Assembly (NCBI GenBank): GCA_045587665.1
Contig: JAZNCT010000016.1
Location: forward strand, 1-29,196
Source of the DNA: SIG710 sp045587665
Lineage (GTDB): Bacteria; Bacillota; Clostridia; Oscillospirales; CAG-272
Length of the DNA stretch: 29,196 bases
Direction of reading: 5' to 3'
Positions 14,948 to 24,449 of the stretch are shown one piece after another. Under the pieces are notes generated by a model. It saw nothing but the letters and a program-made list of their open reading frames with translations. It was not told where the DNA came from and searched no databases. The number at the start of each line of letters is the position of its first letter. Within the stretch, counting starts at the first letter, position 1. A program made the position numbers and the translations under genes.

Positions 14948-15286
14948 ATGGATTGTTTATTTTGTAAAATAATTAAGGGAGAAATTCCCTCTGCAAAGGT
15001 GTTCGAGAATGATTATGTTTATGCTTTTCGTGATATAAATCCTCAAATGCCTGTACACATTATTGTTGTTCCCAAGGAGCATATGGCTTCTGCCGACGAG
15101 GTGAATGAAAAGAACAGCATTTATGTTGCCAAAATTTTTGAAGCTGTTCCTCAGATCGCTGAAGCAGAGAATCTTTCAAACGGTTATCGCGTTGTAACAA
15201 ATTGCGGTGAGGACGGATGTCAGAGTGTCAAGCATCTGCATTTCCATATCCTCGGTGGCGGAAAAATGTCTGATGAAATGTGCTGA
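14948..15286 (+). CDS. HIT-family (HinT-like) nucleotide hydrolase
   Basis: A 112-residue protein with the histidine-triad motif HLHFHILGG (H96, H98, H100) and the family opening 'CLFCKIIKGEIPSAKVFENDYVYAFRDINPQ'. HinT proteins hydrolyse nucleoside phosphoramidates and acyl-adenylates; in bacteria they clear lysyl-AMP-type side products. The length is standard for the family. GGAGGT lies 4 bases before the ATG, which favours this start over an ATG at 14801 that would read through the divergent FkbM gene. It is followed by a terminator. Confidence 0.93.
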   Translation: MDCLFCKIIKGEIPSAKVFENDYVYAFRDINPQMPVHIIVVPKEHMASADEVNEKNSIYVAKIFEAVPQIAEAENLSNGYRVVTNCGEDGCQSVKHLHFHILGGGKMSDEMC

Positions 15287-15312
15287 TTTTGCACAAAATT
15301 AAATATATTATC

Positions 15313-15349
15313 AAATCGGCAGAGACTTTGATAGCTCTGCCGATTTTTA
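15313..15349 (+). terminator. Terminator between the HIT gene and lysC
   Basis: AAATCGGCAGAG (15313-15324) pairs with CTCTGCCGATTT (15335-15346) with a ten-base loop; a run of five Ts starts in the right arm. It lies between convergent genes and may also work for lysC. Confidence 0.85.
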
Positions 15350-15351
15350 TA

Positions 15352-16668
15352 TTATTTAATAAATTCGTTATAGATTGCGCAAAGAGCGGTTTCAAGCTCA
15401 TTTTCTTCAACGCCTATGATAACATTGAGCTCGCTGGAGCCCTGATCTATCATTCTGATATTTACATTAGCAGCGGAAACTGAGCTGACAATTCTTGCCG
15501 CGGTACCCTTAGCCTTGACCATACCACGTCCAACAACAGCAAGCAGGGCAAGACCGCTGTCGATGTTGATAGTGTCGGGTTTTACAGCCCGCGTAAGAGA
15601 AGCAAGGATTTTTTCCTGCTTTCCTTCAATTGACGAGGTTTGAACGATAACGCACATTGTGTCAATGCCTGAAGGAAGATGCTCGAAAGAAATTTCATTA
15701 TCTTCAAAAACTTCAAGAACTTTGCGACCAAAGCCTACCTCTGAATTCATCATATCCTTTTCTATGGTTATAACGGTAAAACCGCGTTTGCCGGCAATAC
15801 CTGTGATAACCTTTTTGGAATCATAATCCTTTGAAAAGGGAACGATCATCGTTCCTTTATCTTCGGGTGCGTTTGTGTTTTTTATATTTATCGGAATACC
15901 GGCGATTCTAACAGGGAAGATAGCATCCTCGTGGAGAACGGTTGCACCCATATAAGAAAGCTCACGAAGCTCACGATATGTTATTGTATTTATGGTGCAT
16001 GGATTCTCAATTATTCTCGGATCTGCCATCATAAATCCGGAGACATCGGTCCAGTTTTCATAAAGATCGGCACCTGCAGCACGAGCAACTATTGAACCTG
16101 TGATATCAGAACCGCCTCTTGAAAATGTTTTGATAGTTCCGTTTGGCATAACTCCGTAGAAACCGGGGATAACGGCGTGCTCGTGCTTTTTCAGCTCTTC
16201 GGATAGTACTTCATTTGTCTTGTCGTCATCAAATGTTCCGTTTTCTTTAAACATGATGACGTTTTCTGCGTCGATGAAATCAAAACCGAGATATTTTGCG
16301 AGAATAAGACCGTTAAGATATTCACCGCGGCTTGCTGCAAAATCACGACCGGAGCTGTGAAGCATTGCGTTTTTTACATATGTAAGCTCACCGTCGATAT
16401 TGAAATCAAGGCCAAGATCTGCAATTATCTCGTTATATCTCCTGCAAATGAGAGAAAAATATTCTTCAATATCTTCCTTTGCTTTTATCATTTCATAGCA
16501 ATGATAAAGCATATCTGTAACCTTTGTATCTTCCTTGGATCTTTTACCCGGAGCTGAAGGAACGACATAACGGCGTGCCGGATCCTCTTTTATAATTTTT
16601 GCTACTTGTCTGAAATGTTCAGCATCGGCGAGGGAGCTTCCGCCAAATTTAACAACTTTGAGCTGCAT
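15352..16668 (-). CDS. lysC: Aspartate kinase
   Basis: A 438-residue aspartokinase catalysing the first step of lysine, threonine, methionine and diaminopimelate synthesis. The kinase domain opens with VKFGGSSLADAEHF. 'FSRGGSDITGSIVARAAGADLYENWTDVSGFMMADPRI' is the aspartate/ATP-binding region. The C-terminus has two ACT domains ('GFTVITIEKDMMNSEVGFGRKVLEVFEDNEISFEHLPSGID' and 'LLAVVGRGMVKAKGTAARIVSSVSAANVNIRMIDQGSSELNVIIGV'), so feedback by lysine or threonine is likely. GGAGA lies about 8 bases before the ATG and a consensus promoter is about 30 bases upstream. The transcribed leader is short, so no lysine riboswitch is present. The gene is monocistronic. Confidence 0.93.
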   Translation of the reverse strand: MQLKVVKFGGSSLADAEHFRQVAKIIKEDPARRYVVPSAPGKRSKEDTKVTDMLYHCYEMIKAKEDIEEYFSLICRRYNEIIADLGLDFNIDGELTYVKNAMLHSSGRDFAASRGEYLNGLILAKYLGFDFIDAENVIMFKENGTFDDDKTNEVLSEELKKHEHAVIPGFYGVMPNGTIKTFSRGGSDITGSIVARAAGADLYENWTDVSGFMMADPRIIENPCTINTITYRELRELSYMGATVLHEDAIFPVRIAGIPINIKNTNAPEDKGTMIVPFSKDYDSKKVITGIAGKRGFTVITIEKDMMNSEVGFGRKVLEVFEDNEISFEHLPSGIDTMCVIVQTSSIEGKQEKILASLTRAVKPDTINIDSGLALLAVVGRGMVKAKGTAARIVSSVSAANVNIRMIDQGSSELNVIIGVEENELETALCAIYNEFIK

Positions 16669-16698
16669 AATCTGTCTCCTTAAGAAAATATATATACT

Positions 16699-16727
16699 AT
16701 TATATTAAATTTGTCGCTATCTGTCAA
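16699..16727 (-). promoter_or_regulatory. Promoter of lysC
   Basis: On the minus strand TTGACA (16722-16727) and TATAAT (16699-16704) match the consensus perfectly, with a 17-base spacer. The leader to the ATG is only about 25 bases. Confidence 0.85.
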
Positions 16728-16796
16728 GAGCTATTGGCAAATCTAACAAAATAAATGCGCTTATTTTGTTATTATCACCAATATTGATTTAAGCTA

Positions 16797-16825
16797 TTGT
16801 TTTTATTTTAAATATATGGTACAAT
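16797..16825 (+). promoter_or_regulatory. Probable promoter of the giant esterase gene
   Basis: TTGTTT (16797-16802) and TACAAT (16820-16825) have a 17-base spacer. It would give an AT-rich leader of about 140 bases, in which TTTTATTAG (16838-16846) can pair with CTAATAAAA (16888-16896); no known riboswitch was recognised. The whole 305-base gap between lysC and this gene holds only this leader and the two divergent promoters. Confidence 0.5.
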
Positions 16826-16973
16826 TAAAAGTGGGAATTTTATTAGTTGGTTTCTTAATTTTACAAAATTGCTTTATTTTTCATTGTCTAATAAAAGCTT
16901 ATGTGTTATCATATAAGATAGTTTATATTAAAAATAAGTCACAAAAATTTTTGATGATATCAAGGAGAAAAGA

Positions 16974-19900
16974 ATGAAAACTATGATGAAAAAGCTTGTC
17001 TTGTTGGCGTCAGTGATTGCTTTGATGTCTGCTTTGCTTGCAATTTCTGCATTTGCAGTGATAAACTATGAAAGCACAGATTTCGCAAGCAACTATTTTT
17101 ATGGCAGCACCAACAAAAATCCAATGACCTACAAAGTCGGTGAAACAATGGAATTCACCATTTCTTTAAAAACAAAATCCGGAGATCTTGTTTCGGTACC
17201 GTATTTTTCTTATTCCTTTAGCGGAGATGACGGTATTGTATCTTCGGGCAAGGTCAACGGCGCAAACGGAACATTTACAGTTTCGCATAAGATCACTTGC
17301 CCCGGATTTGTTCGTTTAACGGTTAAGGCCATGGAAAGTGACGGGGCTGTTATAACAGGAACAGATTCTGACGGCGGAGAAGTAAGCGTGGTTTTTAACG
17401 GCGGTGCTTGTGCCGAATGGGAAAAGATAGAAACAGCAATGGCTGAGCCCGATGATTTTGACGAATATTGGGCAAGAACTCTTCTTGAGCTTGACGCGGT
17501 TGCTCCAACGATTTACGATTTGAAGGTTGACACTTTAAACACTGATAAAGATTACACTGTATATGACCTGTATGTAAATGCGCCGGGAAGTAAAAACTTT
17601 CTTAATACTGCAGCTAAGGGAGAAGAGCCGAACGGTGCAACATACATGGCGGGTAAGCTTACTGTTCCAAAGAACATCGAACAGGGAAATGCTAAGTTTT
17701 ATTTGAATTTCCAGGGAGCAGGTGTTTATAAGTCTCCCGGAATATCAAAAAAGGCAGGATATGTAACGCTTTGTGTTTATGCACACAGTATTGAGCTTAG
17801 CAGAGAGGCTGAGTATTACAAAAATCTTGAAAATGGTCTCCTTTCAGGATATATGAGGCGTGCTCTCTACAATGATAATGCCGAGGAGAGCTACACAAAA
17901 TATATGGTGCTCCGCGACCTTCAGGCTGTTCGTTTTCTGAAGACATTTTTTGGTGAAAACGGCGGAAATGTTTCGGAGTTTAACGGAATTGATATATCCG
18001 CTTGGAAGGGACTTTGGAACGGAAAAGATATTGACTTATACGGTCAGAGCCAGGGAGGTTTTCAGTGCATAGCTGTTGCGGCTCTTGATCATGATATAAC
18101 GCTATGCCGTCCTTGGGTACCTTGCTGGTGTGACATGTATGCAAAAAATTATTTTCCCACCAGAAGAACTATGGGACTTGTATATGAGCACTATTCTCAA
18201 AAATATTTCGATTCTGTTGCTCTTGGCAAGAGAATAGTTTGCCGTACCCAGGTTAATACCGGTTTTGGTGATGATACCTGTCCCACAACAGGTGTTATTG
18301 CGGCATACAACGCAATGACCTGCGAAAAGGTGCTCAATATATATCAAGGTATGGCGCATAATTGTGATACCAGTTATGCAAGTGGCGTTAGTAAGCAAAA
18401 ATACACATCCGGCAATGAAAACTTTAAGATTCCATACAACTGGGAATACACATTTGATTGGGAAATAGCAGAAGTAAGTGATGAGTCTGTACTTCAGATC
18501 CTTTCTGACGGTAAAACCGTAAGAGCTCTCAAAAAGGGAACAGCAACGGTTGATTTCGTTGACACAAATCGCAATTCTATACTTGTTGAGGTGGAAAAGG
18601 CAAAGCTTGATGTTATTCTCTCTGACGGAACTCTCGATGCGCAGACTGCCGACGGAATGATAAAATCAATCTATACGAGAACTGCAAGAACAGCTTTTGT
18701 ATGCGATTCTGCAGATGATTTTGCCGCCGAAATACAGTCCGGTAATTTTGAAAAGGGAATAACTTATTTTGTCGTTTCAAACCTCGGAGGAGATGTTACA
18801 TATACTGCCGAGGAGATGTACAGTCTTTTTGAGGCATCGGGCGCTGACTACCTTGTTCTGATCCCTTCGTCCGAGCTTGATGCAACTTCTGCTGCTATGT
18901 ACCTTATGCAGATGAATCAGAGCAAATATCAAGGAGCATACGTTTGTGACAACGGCACTGCAAACCTTTTTGAGGCAGGCAGAAATGCCGGAAATAACAT
19001 TGTTTCAATAATCGAAAAGAACAAGCCTGTTCTCGATTCTGATTACAGAATGTATGATTCGATAAGCGGCAATGAGATCAAAAAGATATCTGTTCTTCCT
19101 GCAGGCGAAGAATTTTCTCTGATATTTGTTTTGAACCAGCCCTTTGCTATCGCAAACAGTATTGAAATCAGTGTTACAGGATTGCAGTTTGATGCTGAAA
19201 CAATGACAGTTACCGGAGATTCTGACGGTGGTTCGATATTTGTAAATGGAAATGAATACACTGTATACGCAAATGTAACCGATTCGGGAATCGAGGATGG
19301 CTATTCTTGGGTTCTTGATGCAAACGGCAAACTGATCGTGCTTTGTGACGGCGAAATAGGTGCTTCAACGCAACCTTGGGCTTCCTATGCAAGCACTATT
19401 AAAGAAATTGAAATTTCAACCGGCGTAACTAAGATAGCAAGCGGTGCATTTGCAGGCTTCAGTGCTCTTGAAAAGCTTACCCTTCCTTATACAATAAATG
19501 AGATTGCGGCAGACGCTGTCAGCGGCGCAGCCTTATTTACTGTTTATGGATATGAAAATAATAATGCTGCGACATCCTTTGCAAGCAATGCGGGATTGAC
19601 TTTTGTGTCTCTCGGTGCGTGCGGTTCTGCAGGAGATTCGCTTATTTGGGAATACAGAGATAATACGCTTTATATTTCGGGCAACGGCTCAACCATAGTA
19701 TCAGGAGTTACTAAATACAATGGAGAGGAAAGCTCTGCTTGGTATAATTATTACACCCAAATAGAAAAGGTTGTTATCTGCGATTCGGTTACAACAATCG
19801 GTCCCTATGCCTTCCACTTTATGAAGAACCTTACAACCGTTGAATTTACAGAAAATTTAACAAAAATAGGTGCAGCTGCATTTGAGAATGCAACAAGCTT

Positions 19901-22900
19901 AAATTGTGTTTACATAAAAGGAAGCACACCTGTTGTTGGAAAAGCCGATCTTTCAAAGATAACTACATTCGAAGGTTCATATCAGTTAGACGGCTGTAAA
20001 CTCATTTCCGATATTATTCTTTCAGATAATCTTACATCGGGAATTCCGGATAAGTTTATTGGATATAATACTTCAATTAAATCCCTGGTTGTTCCGGAAA
20101 GTGTCCCCTCAATACATAAAAGAGCACTCTACAGAAATACGGCACTCAAAGAACTGACTGTGCTCGGCTTTGACACGGTTCTTCCTGCTGATATGCTTAC
20201 TTATGATAATAACACAACAACGCTTACTAAAATATATGGAAGAGCAGGTTCTGCAGCAAATACCTTTGCCGACAACAATGGAATTGAATTCGTCGATCTT
20301 ACCGGTGATAAATACGACGGAGAGATCGCTTATCCAGGCAAGTGCGGTGACGATGTCTATTTCAAGCTCATCGAAAATGAACTTGCTGATACATATACCA
20401 TCTATTTTTACGGTAACGGAACATCTATCGAAAGCGGCAACACTGCTTCAAGCATTTATGCTCCTTGGCTCAGCTATATAGGAAAGATCACAAGTGCTGT
20501 TTTCCGCGGTAACATCACTTCTATCGGCGAATATACGCTTTCGGGAATGAGCTCACTTAAGTCTATCGTTCTTGACGGATGCGCTTTTACCGATATTTGT
20601 GAAAACGCCTTTGCTTGTGCAGGTATTTCCGGCACGTTTGAAATTCCGGAAAGTGTGACAGCAATAAACGCAAATGCTTTTGTTGGAAACGATCAACTTA
20701 CTGCTGTTGTTATCCACAACAGTGAGGCTGTTATCGACGAAGATGCTTTTGCCGGAACAGGAGTTAATACCGTACACGGCTTCCTTAAATCAACCGCCGA
20801 GGACTATGCAACAGCTAAAGGCTTGAATTTTGTAAACATCGATGAACATCCTATAATAGACTCCGGCCTTTGCAAAGAAGGGGGCTATGCTTGGTCGCTT
20901 AATGACATTGGAACACTTACTATTAGCGGCAGTGGCGACGGCAGCGGAATTCTTGCCTTTGAAAAAACTCCCGATTATAAAGATCTTACGCCAATAGCTT
21001 GGTATAAGCACCTTGACAATATAAAAAAGGTTGTTATTGAAGAAGAAACCAAGATCACAAATATCGTTTCATACGGTCTGTCCAATATGAAGAACTGCGA
21101 AACTATTATAGTTCCTTCAACATTGACGGATCTGAGTGCTTACAATGTTTTAAGCGTTCTCCACAATTTAAATACCTTGGCAGTTCAAGGAGAAGAAGTT
21201 GTTGAGGGTGTTATTGATCTGCGCAATGTAACAAAATATAACAGTCAGTTGTTTGAGAAGAGCTTTAGTTACACAAAGCCAACAATATACCTTCCTGCTG
21301 ATCCTAATTCACTTAATATCTCAAAATGGGCAGAAAAATGTGAAGAACTCACATTTATGACTTACCCAACATGCTCTGCAGCAACAAAGATAAGAGAAAT
21401 TGCAGCAAAGCAAAACGGAGACGAACCAAGCTCAAGCCTCCCGAAGAATGTCGTTCTCAAATATTATCCCGTTGAGCTTGCGCCTGAGCTTGTGAGAAGC
21501 GGATCTCAAACTCTAAAAAACGGTCACATGGATTGGGTGATCAATGATGCCACCGGCGTTCTCACTTTCACAAAGGGTGCAGCTGCGGCAAGCTGGAATG
21601 AATTTCTTTGCTCAAAAAATTCAAAAGAGCTTTTGGCTTTCAAGGCGATTTGGAAGGATGCTGTTATCCATGTTGAAATAGGTTCGTTCAACAAATTCCA
21701 GCTAAATTCAGAAGATAGCTTTTTCTCGCATATGCCTAACCTTAAAACGGTTAAGTTCAGCAATTCAAGTATTGAATGGCAGTGCTCGGGTACAAACGGT
21801 ATGTTTGAAGGCTGCAGCTCTCTTACTACATTGGGATTTGGCAGCAATTATAATGAGGGCGTGATAGATCTTTCGCGCATTTCAAAATATACCGGTAATT
21901 CTTATCTTGCTATGTTCAAAGGTTGTTCTTCAATCACAAATGTTAAATTCCGTGAAACAATTCCAGACTCCGGTTCGACTGTTACATACCATTTAACTCT
22001 CACTCCTTCGTTCTTTGAAAACTGCACATCTCTCATAAGTATTGAAATTCCCGGTTGGATAACAACGATCGGCACAAATGCTTTCAGTGGATGTACATCC
22101 CTTACAAGCATAACCCTCAATTCTTGCCCGACGATAGCCGATGCTACCGCATTCCCGGATAACGAGGGACAGAATCTGGTTATCCACTGCCCGGACCAGA
22201 AAACCGCTGACGCTATAAAAGCACTTAACTATACATATACTAAAGCTATTTATCTGGGTAATTTAAAAGCTGCAGCATCAATGGATGGATATGCTGTTAG
22301 GCTCGAAAAATACAACGGTCTTCGCGGCCTCTGCAGCTTTGATAACACAATTAAAGCTGAAAATGAGCTAAATGGCTACAAACTTGTTGAGTTCGGTGCT
22401 ATCCTGTCATCCGAAAACGCATACAATTCCTACGGCAAAGAACTGTCACTTATTGACGGCGAGTATACAACCGCAAATTCTTCTGTAATCAAAAAGCCGG
22501 TTTATATAGGTGATAATAAGGTCGGAAACACACTAGATTCTTCTACAGAGGATATGATTAAATTTGCGGCAACGATTATCAAGTTCGAAAACAATTTCAG
22601 ATCAAATGTCTATATATGTGCATATGAGATCTGGGAAATCAGCGAAGGCAATCACATGATAATTTACAACGATTGCCAGATCGATGAATATGATTTCACA
22701 AGCATTTATGAAATTTCCCTTAATATGTATAGAGACGGAATTGTTAATTCGTCAAACGATAAAGAAGGCATTGTTTGGGATATAATCGAAAACAACGGAG
22801 CTGTAACTCTTAAGGCCGGCACTGATTACACCTATATCGAGGGACAGACAGACCTTTCCGGCAATTCACTTGCTGAAAGCTTTAAATTTGTAAATATTCC

Positions 22901-23771
22901 CGCTGTTAATCAAACCACAGATCCAACAAATAAGACAATTACATTTAACCCCACTTCTACTAATATCTCTTTGTTTGAAGACGGCGATGACTATGTTGCT
23001 ATCTATCGCGGAAGCGGAGCAATCCCCTCGGCTAATGCATTGGGGGCTGCCGGATCTTCACAGCTGGTTGCTAACTTCTGTTCAGATTATCAGATTTCTT
23101 CGGTTCCTAATCCCAAAATGAGTGCCGCAACAGCTTCAAAGATAAGAGCAATCGTTCTTGACTATGGTATAACAACTATTTCATCGGGTGCATTTTCTCA
23201 TATGACAACTCTCGAGAAGCTTGTTTATCCTACAACAGTCACTTCTTCAAAGGGAAACACCTTCGTTTCCTGCTCGTCTCTTAAAACCGCTTATTGCGCA
23301 GATGTCAACAATCCCGAATATCGGCCAAAGACAAATGTTCTCGATTTCAATAGTATAAGCAGCGTTGCAGTCAATTATATGTTTACATCATGCAAAGCTG
23401 CCGAATATATTCATTTGCCTTTAGGAATCGAAGCAAACGGAGAGGGTATGATAAACAGTTGCACATCTCTCAAAGCGCTTTGGTGCGGCAATTCAAAAAT
23501 GACAGAGGGAACAGCCGATTTCACCGGAACAACAATAACTACCTTTGGTGATTATTCTTTTGCGGGGGCAAATAATATCACATCTCTTAAGCTTCCGGCA
23601 ACTGTAACGACATTCTTCGATGTCAGCGGTTCAGAAGAGCGCCACGCATTTGAGGGTTCTGCTATTAAAACAATCATAACCGAATCAGAGGTTGCAAAAA
23701 TATCCGAATATATAGAGAATTATGGTGAAACTTATGGTTTAACATATAAATTCGGAAATTCAGAAACATAA
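16974..23771 (+). CDS. Giant secreted acetyl-xylan-esterase-like protein with Big_2 and BspA-type LRR modules
   Basis: A 2265-residue protein with a Sec signal peptide (cleavage near residue 28, AISAFA). Residues about 50-145 look like a beta-sandwich. Residues about 150-470 match the AXE1 acetyl-xylan esterase/cephalosporin-C deacetylase fold: 'AEPDDFDEYWARTLLEL', nucleophile Ser359 in GQSQGG, acid Asp433 in GFGDDTCP, and His462 in YQGMAHN. A Big_2-like domain follows (about 475-540), then a stretch of unknown fold (about 545-760). From about residue 772 there are modules that start with a 'G-W-L--G-L-I-G-G' beta segment and continue into LRR_5 repeats (IG--AF--C-SL--I-IP). No LPXTG, dockerin, SLH domain or C-terminal membrane helix was found, so the means of attachment is unknown. 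AAGGAG lies 9 bases before the ATG. It probably deacetylates plant polysaccharide while the LRRs bind glycan or host/protein partners. Confidence 0.8.
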   Translation: MKTMMKKLVLLASVIALMSALLAISAFAVINYESTDFASNYFYGSTNKNPMTYKVGETMEFTISLKTKSGDLVSVPYFSYSFSGDDGIVSSGKVNGANGTFTVSHKITCPGFVRLTVKAMESDGAVITGTDSDGGEVSVVFNGGACAEWEKIETAMAEPDDFDEYWARTLLELDAVAPTIYDLKVDTLNTDKDYTVYDLYVNAPGSKNFLNTAAKGEEPNGATYMAGKLTVPKNIEQGNAKFYLNFQGAGVYKSPGISKKAGYVTLCVYAHSIELSREAEYYKNLENGLLSGYMRRALYNDNAEESYTKYMVLRDLQAVRFLKTFFGENGGNVSEFNGIDISAWKGLWNGKDIDLYGQSQGGFQCIAVAALDHDITLCRPWVPCWCDMYAKNYFPTRRTMGLVYEHYSQKYFDSVALGKRIVCRTQVNTGFGDDTCPTTGVIAAYNAMTCEKVLNIYQGMAHNCDTSYASGVSKQKYTSGNENFKIPYNWEYTFDWEIAEVSDESVLQILSDGKTVRALKKGTATVDFVDTNRNSILVEVEKAKLDVILSDGTLDAQTADGMIKSIYTRTARTAFVCDSADDFAAEIQSGNFEKGITYFVVSNLGGDVTYTAEEMYSLFEASGADYLVLIPSSELDATSAAMYLMQMNQSKYQGAYVCDNGTANLFEAGRNAGNNIVSIIEKNKPVLDSDYRMYDSISGNEIKKISVLPAGEEFSLIFVLNQPFAIANSIEISVTGLQFDAETMTVTGDSDGGSIFVNGNEYTVYANVTDSGIEDGYSWVLDANGKLIVLCDGEIGASTQPWASYASTIKEIEISTGVTKIASGAFAGFSALEKLTLPYTINEIAADAVSGAALFTVYGYENNNAATSFASNAGLTFVSLGACGSAGDSLIWEYRDNTLYISGNGSTIVSGVTKYNGEESSAWYNYYTQIEKVVICDSVTTIGPYAFHFMKNLTTVEFTENLTKIGAAAFENATSLNCVYIKGSTPVVGKADLSKITTFEGSYQLDGCKLISDIILSDNLTSGIPDKFIGYNTSIKSLVVPESVPSIHKRALYRNTALKELTVLGFDTVLPADMLTYDNNTTTLTKIYGRAGSAANTFADNNGIEFVDLTGDKYDGEIAYPGKCGDDVYFKLIENELADTYTIYFYGNGTSIESGNTASSIYAPWLSYIGKITSAVFRGNITSIGEYTLSGMSSLKSIVLDGCAFTDICENAFACAGISGTFEIPESVTAINANAFVGNDQLTAVVIHNSEAVIDEDAFAGTGVNTVHGFLKSTAEDYATAKGLNFVNIDEHPIIDSGLCKEGGYAWSLNDIGTLTISGSGDGSGILAFEKTPDYKDLTPIAWYKHLDNIKKVVIEEETKITNIVSYGLSNMKNCETIIVPSTLTDLSAYNVLSVLHNLNTLAVQGEEVVEGVIDLRNVTKYNSQLFEKSFSYTKPTIYLPADPNSLNISKWAEKCEELTFMTYPTCSAATKIREIAAKQNGDEPSSSLPKNVVLKYYPVELAPELVRSGSQTLKNGHMDWVINDATGVLTFTKGAAAASWNEFLCSKNSKELLAFKAIWKDAVIHVEIGSFNKFQLNSEDSFFSHMPNLKTVKFSNSSIEWQCSGTNGMFEGCSSLTTLGFGSNYNEGVIDLSRISKYTGNSYLAMFKGCSSITNVKFRETIPDSGSTVTYHLTLTPSFFENCTSLISIEIPGWITTIGTNAFSGCTSLTSITLNSCPTIADATAFPDNEGQNLVIHCPDQKTADAIKALNYTYTKAIYLGNLKAAASMDGYAVRLEKYNGLRGLCSFDNTIKAENELNGYKLVEFGAILSSENAYNSYGKELSLIDGEYTTANSSVIKKPVYIGDNKVGNTLDSSTEDMIKFAATIIKFENNFRSNVYICAYEIWEISEGNHMIIYNDCQIDEYDFTSIYEISLNMYRDGIVNSSNDKEGIVWDIIENNGAVTLKAGTDYTYIEGQTDLSGNSLAESFKFVNIPAVNQTTDPTNKTITFNPTSTNISLFEDGDDYVAIYRGSGAIPSANALGAAGSSQLVANFCSDYQISSVPNPKMSAATASKIRAIVLDYGITTISSGAFSHMTTLEKLVYPTTVTSSKGNTFVSCSSLKTAYCADVNNPEYRPKTNVLDFNSISSVAVNYMFTSCKAAEYIHLPLGIEANGEGMINSCTSLKALWCGNSKMTEGTADFTGTTITTFGDYSFAGANNITSLKLPATVTTFFDVSGSEERHAFEGSAIKTIITESEVAKISEYIENYGETYGLTYKFGNSET

Positions 23772-23781
23772 TTAAACACTT

Positions 23782-23818
23782 TGGGCCGAGTCTATAGACT
23801 CGGCCCATTCTTTATTTT
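23782..23818 (+). terminator. Terminator of the giant esterase gene
   Basis: TGGGCCGAGTC (23782-23792) pairs with GACTCGGCCCA (23797-23807) around a TATA loop, followed by a T-rich run that reaches into the 3' end of the convergent flavodoxin gene. Confidence 0.9.
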
Positions 23819-24312
23819 ATAAATTTGATCTTAATCGTTTCCGCAAAACGGTTTATAGCTTCTGTCAGTATACCCGGCATAGCAAAATCTTCATTTTCTT
23901 CGTTTGCTTTTAAAAACAATTTAAGTAAAAGTTTGTCGATACCTTTTTGCTTGTCAAGCTTCAGTTCACCGCCAAAAGTGTCATATATAACCGCATTATC
24001 GATTACGTCTGCAGGAAAGCATTTCTTAAAATACTTATCAGTCTCAGCGTTTATTGCATTGCAAATAAAATAAGCGGTTTTCATATTTAAAAGCTTTGAT
24101 CTGTTTTCGGTAATGAAAGAGTAAACCTTTTTTTCAAGCCTTCCCATTCTTATGCTTCCGCCGATAATCACAGCATCAAATTCTGAAACATCAGGTTGAT
24201 TTTGCGAAAGATCAGCAAGAAAAATATCGTGATTTGAAATTTGTGAAGAAAGATGTTTAACACAGTTTTCCGCTGTTCCCGTCTTGCTGGAATATGCAAT
24301 AAGAATTTTCAT
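23812..24312 (-). CDS. Flavodoxin-domain protein (HemG-like family)
   Basis: A 166-residue flavodoxin-fold protein. The FMN phosphate loop is 'YSSKTGTAENCVKHL' (from residue 7), followed by 'FDAVIIGGSIRMGRLEKKVYSFI' and 'AYFICNA', a pattern shared with HemG-type protoporphyrinogen oxidases and related flavodoxins. The family transfers electrons through bound FMN; in a clostridial context without heme genes nearby, a general redox role is more likely than heme synthesis. GAGGTG lies about 8 bases before the ATG. It has its own promoter, back to back with that of proB. Confidence 0.8.
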   Translation of the reverse strand: MKILIAYSSKTGTAENCVKHLSSQISNHDIFLADLSQNQPDVSEFDAVIIGGSIRMGRLEKKVYSFITENRSKLLNMKTAYFICNAINAETDKYFKKCFPADVIDNAVIYDTFGGELKLDKQKGIDKLLLKLFLKANEENEDFAMPGILTEAINRFAETIKIKFIK

Positions 24313-24331
24313 AATTTTTCACCTCGGATAT

Positions 24332-24360
24332 AGTATAACGAATTTCTGACCGAAAAACAA
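24332..24360 (-). promoter_or_regulatory. Promoter of the flavodoxin gene
   Basis: On the minus strand TTGTTT (24355-24360) and TATACT (24332-24337) have a 17-base spacer. Confidence 0.65.
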
Positions 24361-24387
24361 TAAAAAACTAAAATTTTGTCAAATTTG

Positions 24388-24416
24388 TTGACTTATCGTG
24401 CATTTAGAGTTATAAT
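24388..24416 (+). promoter_or_regulatory. Promoter of the proBAC operon
   Basis: TTGACT (24388-24393) and TATAAT (24411-24416) are separated by 17 bases. The -35 box is 27 bases from the -35 box of the divergent flavodoxin promoter, so a shared operator is possible. Confidence 0.8.
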
Positions 24417-24449
24417 GTATTATCAAACTAAAGTAAAGGATATTTCATA

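Noticed and set aside
16669..16698. Lysine riboswitch upstream of lysC
   Set aside because: The promoter leaves only about 25 transcribed bases before the start codon, far too short for a lysine aptamer.
19400..23700. LRR repeats of the giant gene as DNA-level tandem repeats or a CRISPR array
   Set aside because: Repetition is at protein-pattern level only; unit lengths vary and no identical DNA repeats with regular spacing were seen.
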